A stretch of 40,318 nucleotides of DNA from Caballeronia udeis. Its GTDB lineage: Bacteria > Pseudomonadota > Gammaproteobacteria > Burkholderiales > Burkholderiaceae. Where the stretch lies: NCBI RefSeq assembly GCF_001544555.2, contig NZ_FCOK02000087.1, forward strand, positions 1 to 40,318, given 5' to 3'. Of the stretch, positions 15,759 through 22,854 are shown in pieces. Both the position numbers and the translations under genes were made by a program. A model generated the notes under the pieces. The model had not been told where the DNA came from. It did no database searches and saw only the letters and a list, made by a program, of their open reading frames with translations. Every line of letters begins with the position of its first letter. Position 1 is the stretch's first letter.

Positions 15759-16178
15759 ATGAAGCAGGCGCTCTATCATCTGAGCGTGCCCACACGCACG
15801 CGCGGACTGCACGAAATTACTCCCGACATTGAAAACTGGATCGATCTGCAGGGCATCCAGACCGGTCTGCTGACCCTGTTCCTGCGGCACACCTCGGCGT
15901 CACTACTGATCCAGGAAAACGCCGATCCCGACGTCCGCACGGACCTGGAGCAGTTCTTCGAGACCATCGCTCCGGAAGCGCCGGGGCGTTACATCCACGA
16001 GGCAGAAGGCCCTGACGACATGCCCGCACATCTGCGAGCCGCGTTGACGCAAGTCCAGTTATCCATTCCCGTCGATGCCGGCCGGATGGTCCTGGGCACG
16101 TGGCAGGGCATCTACGTCTTCGAACACCGTCGCGCCGCAAATAGGCGTGATGTCGTATTGCACCTTTTAGGCGAGTGA
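15759..16178 (+). CDS. YjbQ / UPF0047 family protein
   Basis: The protein has 139 residues, full length for the YjbQ family. Conserved features are GLLTLFLRHTSASLLIQENADPDV, FFETIAPE and VDAGRMVLGTWQGIYVFEHR. Members show weak thiamine-phosphate synthase activity in vitro and complement thiE mutants when overproduced, so the true role is unsettled. The GGAG-containing sequence TCTGGAGAC lies upstream of the ATG. The gene lies 45 bp before the ATCase gene and may be co-transcribed with it. Confidence 0.92.
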   Translation: MKQALYHLSVPTRTRGLHEITPDIENWIDLQGIQTGLLTLFLRHTSASLLIQENADPDVRTDLEQFFETIAPEAPGRYIHEAEGPDDMPAHLRAALTQVQLSIPVDAGRMVLGTWQGIYVFEHRRAANRRDVVLHLLGE

Positions 16179-16223
16179 TTTAATATACGCATCGCGTACA
16201 TAACCACTTCCGGAGCGCCCATC

Positions 16224-17504
16224 GTGCAAGCTCAACAGCAAACCCTCCTGCGCGATGCCATGCGCCGCCTGAACATGACCCGCGACGCCTTCGCGAACCG
16301 GATTGGCGTGTCACGCCGGGCGCTCGATACGTGGCTGCTGCCGGACGAATCGGCGGAGTCGCGGGCCATGCCCGAGATTGCGAGCCGCTACGTCATGGAA
16401 CTGGTGGAAAGAATCCCGTCCGGCGATGAATATACACAGCGCGCATATTCTCCTTCCATTCTTCACGAAGGCCGGCCACATCTGCTGTCTGTCGACCAGT
16501 TCTCGCGAGACTCGGTGGAAGCGCTGTTCCAGGTTGCGGACACGATGCAACCCATCGCGCGCCGCCAGAAGATCACACGCGTGCTGGAAGGCGCGGTACT
16601 GGCCAATCTGTTCTTTGAAGCCAGCACCCGCACGCGCGTCAGCTTCGGCGCGGCGTTTTGCCGGCTGGGCGGATCGGTGTGCGACACGACCGGCTTCACG
16701 TTTTCGTCGATGGCAAAAGGCGAGTCGATCTACGACACCAGCCGCGTGATCAGCGGTTACGCCGACGCGCTTGTCGTGCGTCACCCGGAGAAGGGCTCGG
16801 TGGCGGAGTTCGTGCGCGCGACCAACGTGCCGGTGATCAACGCCGGTGACGGCCCCGGCGAGCACCCCAGTCAGGCGCTGCTCGACCTCTACACCATCCA
16901 GCGCGAATTCTCGCGTGTGGGAAAGATTGTCGACGGCTCGCACATAGCCATGGTGGGCGACCTTAAATATGGCCGCACAGTCCATTCGCTGGCCAAGCTG
17001 CTCGCGTTGTACCGCGGGCTGAAGTTCACGCTGATCTCACCCGCCTCGCTCGAGATGCCCGCTTCTATCCTCGATCAGATCAATCGCGGCGATCACGTGG
17101 TCGAGCAGACCAACGACTTGCAGACGGGGTTGAAGGGCGCGGACGTGGTGTATGCAACCCGGATTCAGAAAGAGCGTTTTGCCGACGAATCCATTGAAGG
17201 CTACACGCCGGATTTCCAGATCAACCAGGCACTGGTCGAGAGCGTTTGCGGACCCGATACCTTGATCATGCATCCACTGCCACGTGATGGCCGGCCCGGC
17301 GCCAACGACCTGAGCACCGACCTCAACCACGATCCAAGGCTGGCCATTTTCCGACAGACGGACAATGGAATTCCGGTCCGCATGGCGATCTTCGCGGTGC
17401 TATTAGGCGTGGAACGCCAGGTCCAGCACTCCATGCGCGACGCCGCATGGAAGTCACCGGCTTATATCGGACCTGACGATGCGGTATTTCACGGCATCGA
17501 CTAA
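16224..17504 (+). CDS. pyrB: Aspartate carbamoyltransferase with N-terminal helix-turn-helix
   Basis: The protein has 426 residues, about 110 longer than ordinary ATCase catalytic chains. The first 60 or so residues look like an HTH (LNMTRDAFANRIGVSRRALDTWLLP). The ATCase part follows with carbamoyl-phosphate motif STRTR (134-138), the 80s-loop lysine in SMAKGES (K165), HPSQALLDLYT (214 on) and HPLPRD (350-355). All catalytic residues look intact, so it should condense aspartate and carbamoyl phosphate in pyrimidine synthesis. A form with this extension is known in Burkholderia. The start is GTG at 16224 behind CCGGAG. Whether the HTH binds DNA is unknown. Confidence 0.9.
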   Translation: MQAQQQTLLRDAMRRLNMTRDAFANRIGVSRRALDTWLLPDESAESRAMPEIASRYVMELVERIPSGDEYTQRAYSPSILHEGRPHLLSVDQFSRDSVEALFQVADTMQPIARRQKITRVLEGAVLANLFFEASTRTRVSFGAAFCRLGGSVCDTTGFTFSSMAKGESIYDTSRVISGYADALVVRHPEKGSVAEFVRATNVPVINAGDGPGEHPSQALLDLYTIQREFSRVGKIVDGSHIAMVGDLKYGRTVHSLAKLLALYRGLKFTLISPASLEMPASILDQINRGDHVVEQTNDLQTGLKGADVVYATRIQKERFADESIEGYTPDFQINQALVESVCGPDTLIMHPLPRDGRPGANDLSTDLNHDPRLAIFRQTDNGIPVRMAIFAVLLGVERQVQHSMRDAAWKSPAYIGPDDAVFHGID

Positions 17505-17558
17505 GCGATCTATACAGCGCCGCCAGCAATATTAACGCGGCGTTTACACACAAAAAGA

Positions 17559-17598
17559 TACGCTGCAAGTGATCCCGAATTAAGGAGCTTGCAGCGTA
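17559..17598 (+). promoter_or_regulatory. Leader hairpin presenting a Shine-Dalgarno in its loop
   Basis: TACGCTGCAAG (17559-17569) is perfectly complementary to CTTGCAGCGTA (17588-17598). The 18-nt loop ends in AAGGAG (17582-17587). The ATG of the next gene begins at 17599, the first base after the stem. An 11-bp perfect stem placed so precisely could control translation, or the DNA palindrome could be an operator. Confidence 0.7.
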
Positions 17599-17937
17599 AT
17601 GAACTTAGTCCTTGAAAGAATTCCCTGCTCGGCTGCAGCGAATAAATCTGCCTCACAGGAAGCGCTCTCAGCACCTCCCGTGTCTCGTGTCCATCTCTCG
17701 GCCGTCCTGCACAGCAGGCACGATGAGGCCGCCCGCGAGCGCATCAGGCGCCTCTTCCACTCCCCGCTGGGCGTGTATGTCAGCCAGGCATCGCGCGACC
17801 ATGACGACCTCCGGCTGGTCTTCGACGTGGCAGCGGAAGACCTCGACTTCACGGTGCGCACGCTGCATCAGGTGCTGCCCGAGGCGGTGATCGAAGCCGT
17901 GCGTCCGCGTGTGTTTACGCATCGCCGCGAGCATTGA
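17599..17937 (+). CDS. Conserved-looking hypothetical protein behind a leader hairpin
   Basis: The protein has 112 residues and I do not recognise its family. The first 30 residues are Ala/Ser rich. The remaining part (VHLSAVLHSRHDEAARERIRRLF, then GVYVSQASRDHDDLRLVFDVA, then DLDFTVRTLHQVLPEAVIEAV) alternates predicted strands and helices like a small alpha/beta domain. A ferredoxin- or ACT-like fold is possible but is only a guess. There is no signal peptide or membrane segment. A strong AAGGAG lies in the loop of the leader hairpin. It is monocistronic, between the ATCase gene and the convergent racemase gene. Confidence 0.7.
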   Translation: MNLVLERIPCSAAANKSASQEALSAPPVSRVHLSAVLHSRHDEAARERIRRLFHSPLGVYVSQASRDHDDLRLVFDVAAEDLDFTVRTLHQVLPEAVIEAVRPRVFTHRREH

Positions 17938-17981
17938 GCGGCAGCTTCAACAGCCGGTCGCTTACGGCTGCTTTCGGCTGC

Positions 17982-18689
17982 TTACGCCTGCACCAACGAG
18001 AAATCGACGGCGGCGCGGGCGTGAAGCGTGGTGGTATCGAGCAACGGCACGGGACTGTCGGCTTCGTTCACCAGCAGCATGATCTCGGTGCATCCCAGCA
18101 CGATCGCTTCCGCGCCACGCGCCGCCAGTCCGTGAAGAACATCGCGGTACTGCTTGCGTGAGTCCTCGTTGACAATCCCCAGGCACAACTCGCGATAGAT
18201 GATGTCGTGAATCACCGCTTGCTCGGCAGGCTCGGGCAAGAGTGTTTCAATGCCATGCCGTTCCTGCAGGCGGTCGCGGAAAAAACTTTCGCGCATTGAA
18301 AACGCCGTGCCGATAAAACCGACCTTGCGTATGCCCCGCTTTTGCGCCTCGATCCCCGTTGGGTCGACGATATGAAGGAACGGCACGGACACCGCCGCGG
18401 CAATTTGCGGCGCAACGAGATGCATGGTGTTCGTGCAGAGCACGATGCAATGCGCACCGCCCGCTTCAAGATGACGCGCGGCATCGGCTAGCCGGATACC
18501 CGCGATGTTCCACTGTCCGTCGCGTTGAAGCTGTTCGATCGGCGCGAAATTCACGCTATGCAGCAGGACTTGCGCGGAGTTCAGGCCACCGAGGCGCGTG
18601 CGCACGTCCCGGTTGATCAGCCGATAGTATTCGGTAGTCGATTCCCAGCTCATCCCGCCGATCATGCCAATGGTTCGCATGCTGTTCAT
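17982..18689 (-). CDS. Aspartate/glutamate racemase family protein
   Basis: The protein has 235 residues. It starts MRTIGMIGGMSWESTTEYYRLIN and carries the two catalytic cysteines in CIVLCTNTMH (about residue 82) and VLGCTEI (about 195). This identifies the cofactor-independent Asp/Glu racemase family (YgeA-like). Members act on aspartate, glutamate or broader amino acids. I start at 18689 (MNSMRT) behind GGACGGG, and an ATG at 18680 is the alternative. It converges with the hypothetical gene, separated by short CGGCTGCTT repeats. Substrate not determinable. Confidence 0.9.
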   Translation of the reverse strand: MNSMRTIGMIGGMSWESTTEYYRLINRDVRTRLGGLNSAQVLLHSVNFAPIEQLQRDGQWNIAGIRLADAARHLEAGGAHCIVLCTNTMHLVAPQIAAAVSVPFLHIVDPTGIEAQKRGIRKVGFIGTAFSMRESFFRDRLQERHGIETLLPEPAEQAVIHDIIYRELCLGIVNEDSRKQYRDVLHGLAARGAEAIVLGCTEIMLLVNEADSPVPLLDTTTLHARAAVDFSLVQA

Positions 18690-19024
18690 GGTGCCCGTCC
18701 TGCAAATCAGATTGATCGAAGCGACATAGTGCAGCGAAGCGCGCGGGCCGGCCGGCCAGGGCAAAATTCGGTTCTGTCTCGCTGAGGCACTGACATAATA
18801 TTTTGTCGGCCTGCGCAGACAGAACCACTGATGAGCCATTGCCCAACATGGTATCGGAGGCGGGCATCGCCGTTATATTCATAGCGATCGAAGCGCGTTA
18901 TGATTGTACGCAACGCGTATCAAAAGAAGCAAAGTCGGTCCAAAGTACGTACCATAATTGACATGGAACACAGCGCGTACCCTGTTAAAACCATAGGGTT
19001 GGAAAAGCAGAAAGGCGAACGACA
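18690..19024 (+). promoter_or_regulatory. Upstream region of the Doc toxin-antitoxin pair
   Basis: This 335-bp gap holds no gene. A consensus -35 TTGACA lies at 18958-18963, with only a poor -10 (CTGTTA, about 18982-18987) 18 bp on. The palindrome GTACGTAC (about 18946-18953) just before it is a possible operator half-site. The segment around 18780-18800 contains the A+T-rich presumptive promoter side of the racemase gene. Confidence 0.35.
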
Positions 19025-19183
19025 ATGAAAAATTATGGCGTAACGATCAAGGTTCGAACCTCCCCTCAGCGGCCTGTTGAAATGCAACTGAAGGGCAGCG
19101 AGGGATCGCGGGTGGTAATGAGCGCGGCAAAGCGTGTTATCGCGACTCACGAGAAGGTAATCAAGGCTCTCGCGAACCGATGA
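19025..19183 (+). CDS. Putative small antitoxin partner of Doc
   Basis: The frame encodes 52 residues (MKNYGVTIKVRTSPQRPVEM ... HEKVIKALANR), begins at the ATG at 19025 and ends in TGA at 19181-19183. The ATG of the Doc gene overlaps it as ATGA. The tight overlap and position directly before a Doc toxin make it the likely antitoxin. It lacks the Phd/YefM DNA-binding fold, being too short, with a strand-rich N-terminus and a helical C-terminus that could plug a Fic-like active site. I do not recognise the family. The ribosome-binding site is weak. Confidence 0.7.
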   Translation: MKNYGVTIKVRTSPQRPVEMQLKGSEGSRVVMSAAKRVIATHEKVIKALANR

Positions 19184-19548
19184 TAGACGCGCAGCAAGTC
19201 ATTGAGATCCATGATCTGATCTTGCAACAAGAGCCAGGACTTGCGGGTGGTCACGGAGTTGGGCCGCTTGAGGGCGCATTGGCACGCGTCGCGAGCCGCA
19301 TGCTCTACGGGCAGCTCTCGGATGTTTTCGATATCGCGGCAATGTACGCAGTAGCGCTCGCCAGAGGACACGTCTTCAACGATGCGAACAAGAGAACAGC
19401 GTTGGTTACTGCATTGACCTATCTGGCCTTACAAGGCTACGACGTACCAAGATCCGACGTGCTGGAGGACATCATGGTGGACGTTGCCGAAGGCACCTTG
19501 GATGAGAGTGGCCTTGCGACCCTTCTGTTCTCAATCGCCATCGAATAA
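19180..19548 (+). CDS. doc: Death-on-curing (Doc) family toxin
   Basis: The protein has 122 residues, the normal size for Doc. The Fic-like active-site motif HVFNDANKR (H64 to R72) matches the Doc consensus HxFx(D/N)ANKR with all key residues. Phage P1 Doc phosphorylates EF-Tu at Thr382 and stops translation. The upstream small gene overlaps by ATGA. Base composition is slightly more A+T rich than its neighbours, as often seen in mobile TA modules. It converges with the CDP-diacylglycerol pyrophosphatase gene. Confidence 0.92.
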   Translation: MIDAQQVIEIHDLILQQEPGLAGGHGVGPLEGALARVASRMLYGQLSDVFDIAAMYAVALARGHVFNDANKRTALVTALTYLALQGYDVPRSDVLEDIMVDVAEGTLDESGLATLLFSIAIE

Positions 19549-19682
19549 CACCGGAAAACAGCAGAAGCGTATGTCGGTGGGCTATCACGTCCCCAGCAAT
19601 TCGATCTCTCGTTTCGTCATCTATCGCAATCCACGCCTCATGGCTGCCTGACTTTCCTTAGCGCGATAAAACCGCGCCGCAG

Positions 19683-20447
19683 CTACTTCGAGCGCGCAAC
19701 GGCGCACGTATGGTCTTGCAACTCCTCCGACGACGCGAAGTCGCCTCTATCGCGTTGTACGTGATCATTGAGAAGAAAGAATGCCGGCTTGCCGTCGGGC
19801 GCCGTGGCCCCCGCGAGCAGCAAGGTCTGGTCGGCCATGACCTGACCTTCTCGCGCCACGTCGGGGGCAAGGAGCTTGAAGGGATCGATGGAAGCGAGGT
19901 CGGCGTCATCAATACGTCGAATGCGGTATGCGTGTCCGCGTAAAAGCGTAGGGAACGCAGTCCATTCCGTGCCGATCTTCGGGCCTTGCTCACGCAGCGT
20001 ACGAACGACATCCGGGGCAAGGCAATCAATGTGGATGTGCAACTGGTTTTGCGTGCGCCCGCTAGTCGAGTTGATGGCGAGCGAGAGTTCGTCGCGGGGA
20101 AGGTCCTGGCCTAACTTCGCTTCGACAAAACGCCGTGCTTCCCACGCCGCGCGCCAGTAATTCGGCGAGCCCGGTATCAGCAGATCAGTACTTTCAATGC
20201 CACCGACTCGAGCCGTCGGAATCAACAAATACTGGGCAATGCCGTTGAGATCCTTGAGAACCGCGAACCCGCCGGCCGGATCGACGTCGACACATTTTTG
20301 CGGGACATCCGCGCCGCGCGCGGCGGGCTCACATGAGTTGTGGACAATCTGCCATAACGCGTCGGGGTTGCCCGCGTGAGCAATGGAAAAGAAAAGCGCA
20401 GCAACGATGAACGAGGCTAGGGGAGCGAGAAGCCGGGCATGGCGCAT
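19683..20447 (-). CDS. cdh: CDP-diacylglycerol pyrophosphatase
   Basis: The protein has 254 residues with an N-terminal signal/anchor (LLAPLASFIVAALFFSIAHAG). The HIT-like active-site segment QNQLHIHIDCL is present, as are LLIPTARVGGIESTDLL before it and FFLLNDHVQRDRGDFASSEELQDHTC near the end, as in Cdh. The enzyme hydrolyses CDP-diacylglycerol to CMP and phosphatidate at the inner membrane. I prefer the ATG at 20447 because it starts a canonical signal peptide; an ATG at 20477 would add ten residues and neither has a good ribosome-binding site. Confidence 0.9.
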   Translation of the reverse strand: MRHARLLAPLASFIVAALFFSIAHAGNPDALWQIVHNSCEPAARGADVPQKCVDVDPAGGFAVLKDLNGIAQYLLIPTARVGGIESTDLLIPGSPNYWRAAWEARRFVEAKLGQDLPRDELSLAINSTSGRTQNQLHIHIDCLAPDVVRTLREQGPKIGTEWTAFPTLLRGHAYRIRRIDDADLASIDPFKLLAPDVAREGQVMADQTLLLAGATAPDGKPAFFLLNDHVQRDRGDFASSEELQDHTCAVARSK

Positions 20448-20517
20448 GGGGTGAGCGGTCAACACGAAAGCCTGCATCGTAACAAGACTTCGTGACGGCT
20501 GCGGGCAACCTAAGCCC

Positions 20518-21909
20518 CTACATGACCGGCAAATGCAGATGATGAGGATGTTCGACGGTGTCCGCAATCAGCCTGAGCGCGTCTTCACATTCATCAAGAT
20601 TCTTGGGGCCGCCGAGGCACACGCGAATGGCTTCGGGCGGATTGCCATCGGTCGCGAAAGCCGCCGCCGACACCGCGCCAATCCCTTGCGAGCGCAACTG
20701 CAATGCAAGCTCGGATGCGTTCCACCCGCACTCCGCCGGAATGGGCATCCAGAGATGGAAACCGGCCGGATCAGCGTCGAATTTCCAGTTGGACAGCACG
20801 CGTGCGGCAAGCGCTTGACGGGCCGCGGACTCCGCACGAATCGCGTCGAGCATGAGGTCCGCCGTGCCGTCGCTGACCCACTGCGTCGCCAGCAGCACCG
20901 TGAAGGGGCTCGCCATGACAGTCGTTGCGCGCAGCGCTCCGGCGAGGTGCTGGGAGCGCCGGGCGGACGGTGCACGAATGTAAGCCACGCGCAGACCGGC
21001 GCCAAAACTCTTGGACAGCCCGGTGACGTAGTAGGTCAGGTCGGGCGCCAACGTAGCCAGCGCATCGGGCGCCTGGGCCGGCAACATGCCATACGCATCG
21101 TCTTCGATGATCGGCACGCTGTACCTTAGCGCGACATCGGCAAGTGCCTCGCGGCGTTTCGACGACAGGGTCACCGTGCTCGGATTCTGGATCGTGGGAT
21201 TGCAGTAGAACGCGCTGGGTTTGTCACTCTTGCACAGCGCCTCGAATGCATGAGCCAGCGGGCCGTCGTCATCACGCGCCAGCGCCTGCAAACGCACGCC
21301 CAGTTGCGCAGCAATCGCCTTGATGCCCGGATACGCCAGCGTATCGAGGCAAATGGTCCCGCCCGGCCGCGCAAGCTGCGACACCAGCGCCACCAGCGCG
21401 CTATGAATGCCGGGACAGACCAGCACCTTGTCTTCATCGCAATCATTGAAACGGCGCTTCAGCCACTTCGTACCCGCTGCACGATCGTCAGCAGTGCCAC
21501 CGAAATCCTGGTACCGCAGCAGCCGGTACGGATCAGTCGCCGAAAACACCCGCGCGGCTGAATCGCGCAAGCGTGCGGCGAGTTCCGCCGGCTCCGGCGG
21601 CATGTTCATGGTCATCTCGACACTGCTGCCGCCGGACAGCGGCAACGTCGCGGTCCGGCCGCGTACGAACGTGCCGCTGCCGGCACGCGAGTCGAGCAGC
21701 CCTCTTTTGCGCGCTTCCGCGTAGGCACGTGCCACGGTCGTGTAGTTGAGCTGCAGTTCGTCAGCGAGGTCACGCAGACCCGGCAGCCGATCACGCGGAC
21801 GCAAGCGACCGCTCGCCAGATCTTCTTCAATTAACTCGGGAATCAGCAAATAAGCCGGCTTGCGGCTTTCTGTCAGCTTTCTGATCCAGTGATGGGTAAG
21901 ACTGGCCAT
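20518..21909 (-). CDS. MocR-type (GntR/aminotransferase) transcriptional regulator
   Basis: The protein has 463 residues. It has an N-terminal GntR winged helix (residues about 18-85: IEEDLASGRLRPRDRLPGLRDLADELQLNYTTVARAYAEARKRG) joined to a fold-type I aminotransferase domain. The PLP lysine sits in TGLSKSFGAGLRVAYI. MocR regulators bind direct repeats and sense PLP or amino compounds. It is divergent from the Nit1C-type operon with 426 bp between, so it is the best candidate local regulator. Repeated TGATCG-core motifs lie in that gap close to both starts. Confidence 0.93.
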   Translation of the reverse strand: MASLTHHWIRKLTESRKPAYLLIPELIEEDLASGRLRPRDRLPGLRDLADELQLNYTTVARAYAEARKRGLLDSRAGSGTFVRGRTATLPLSGGSSVEMTMNMPPEPAELAARLRDSAARVFSATDPYRLLRYQDFGGTADDRAAGTKWLKRRFNDCDEDKVLVCPGIHSALVALVSQLARPGGTICLDTLAYPGIKAIAAQLGVRLQALARDDDGPLAHAFEALCKSDKPSAFYCNPTIQNPSTVTLSSKRREALADVALRYSVPIIEDDAYGMLPAQAPDALATLAPDLTYYVTGLSKSFGAGLRVAYIRAPSARRSQHLAGALRATTVMASPFTVLLATQWVSDGTADLMLDAIRAESAARQALAARVLSNWKFDADPAGFHLWMPIPAECGWNASELALQLRSQGIGAVSAAAFATDGNPPEAIRVCLGGPKNLDECEDALRLIADTVEHPHHLHLPVM

Positions 21910-21970
21910 GAAATGCTCTCGAATAAATACGGTTAAAAAACGATAGCACGCCGGCGATGGAAAAAAAATA

Positions 21971-22219
21971 AATTGATCGCATCAGGCGGCATTAAGTGAT
22001 CGTATGGAGAATGCGATAGATCGAGGGTCAATGCACGTATCCGGTGTTTATTGCACCAGACCAGCGCAACAGCACCGCAGTGATCACGCCACGCTGGTGC
22101 AGGGTCATCGTCGTGCCAAGGCTTAAGGCAATCCCCCCAAGGCTCTTCGGGATCGTCGTCAAAAATATTTCGCTGCTCCGCGAGCACTGATTGTTTGAAT
22201 GATCGGATATTGATCGCAT
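21971..22219. repeat. TGATCG-core direct repeats, possible MocR operators
   Basis: Four related 11-mers lie in the divergent gap: ATTGATCGCAT (21971-21981), AGTGATCGTAT (21994-22004), AATGATCGGAT (22198-22208) and again ATTGATCGCAT (22209-22219). The last two are head-to-tail with no gap. One pair flanks the regulator gene start and the other ends 17 bp before the -24 element of the operon promoter. Direct repeats are the typical MocR target; binding is inferred. Confidence 0.5.
22032..22101 (+). promoter_or_regulatory. Three NtrC-like enhancer sites
   Basis: Compared with the NtrC consensus TGCACY-N5-GGTGCA I see TGCACGTATCCGGTGTT at 22032-22048 (9 of 12 positions), TGCACCAGACCAGCGCA at 22052-22068 (10 of 12) and CACGCCACGCTGGTGCA at 22085-22101 (9 of 12, right half perfect). 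Centres are 20 and 33 bp apart, near whole helical turns. They lie about 135-205 bp upstream of the sigma-54 promoter, the usual enhancer distance. Confidence 0.55.
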
Positions 22220-22235
22220 TAAGACATCCATTTAA

Positions 22236-22251
22236 TGGCACGCCGGTTGCA
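22236..22251 (+). promoter_or_regulatory. Sigma-54 (RpoN) promoter of the Nit1C-type operon
   Basis: TGGCACGCCGGTTGCA matches the sigma-54 consensus TGGCAC-N5-TTGCA at every defined position. GG at 22237-22238 and GC at 22249-22250 have the required 10-bp spacing. Transcription should begin near 22262, about 74 bp before the first start codon. A sigma-54 promoter makes the operon dependent on an enhancer-binding activator. Confidence 0.85.
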
Positions 22252-22335
22252 TTAACAGCGTCGTGTCCCGCGGCTTGGTTCCGGGTTAAAAAATCCGGCG
22301 CCACTGATTAAATTGTCTATTTACTGGAGATTAGA

Positions 22336-22818
22336 ATGCCTGCCGTCAATATCCCGATGCACAAGAAAGGCGATTACCTTGTCGATTATGAAGAGAAGGT
22401 GTTTGAGGACGTCAAGGCCGCGCCGGGCGAGAAGGCGCTGGTGACATTCCATACGGTCGCGTTTGAAGGTTCCATCGGCTTCGTCAACTTGCTCCAAGCC
22501 ACCCGGCTGCTGCGCAAGGGCTTCGAAACCTCGGTATTGCTGTATGGGCCGGGCGTGACGCTCGGGCTGCAGCGCGGCTTCCCGACGCTCGGCGACGAAG
22601 CGTTTCCCGGCCATCTGAACTTCAACAAGCAGATCCAGAAGTTCATGGAGGAAGGCGGCAAGGTCTACGCATGCCGCTTCGCGCTGCAAGCGTTGTACGG
22701 GCAGGGAGAAGCGTCGCTGATCGAAGGCATCAAGCCGATCAGCCCGCTCGACGTGCTCGACATCCAGCTGCTGCATCGCAAGGACGGCGCGCTGATCATC
22801 CACACCTGGACGGTCTGA
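22336..22818 (+). CDS. nitB: MSMEG_0572/Sll0783-family nitrogen starvation response protein
   Basis: The protein has 160 residues. The sequence AAPGEKALVTFHTVAFEGSI, then LLQATRLLRKGFETSVLLYGPGVTLG, then GGKVYACRFALQALYG with ISPLDVLDIQLL identifies the family named after M. smegmatis MSMEG_0572 and Synechocystis Sll0783. The fold appears DsrE-like (alpha/beta with a conserved Cys in YACRFA), but no reaction is known. The Synechocystis homologue is reported to be induced by nitrogen limitation. TGGAG lies upstream of the ATG. It is the first gene of the operon behind the sigma-54 promoter. The symbol follows Nit1C nomenclature. Confidence 0.9.
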   Translation: MPAVNIPMHKKGDYLVDYEEKVFEDVKAAPGEKALVTFHTVAFEGSIGFVNLLQATRLLRKGFETSVLLYGPGVTLGLQRGFPTLGDEAFPGHLNFNKQIQKFMEEGGKVYACRFALQALYGQGEASLIEGIKPISPLDVLDIQLLHRKDGALIIHTWTV

Positions 22819-22854
22819 CGCAGGTCCGAAGCCTCTCATCAACACGGAACGACC

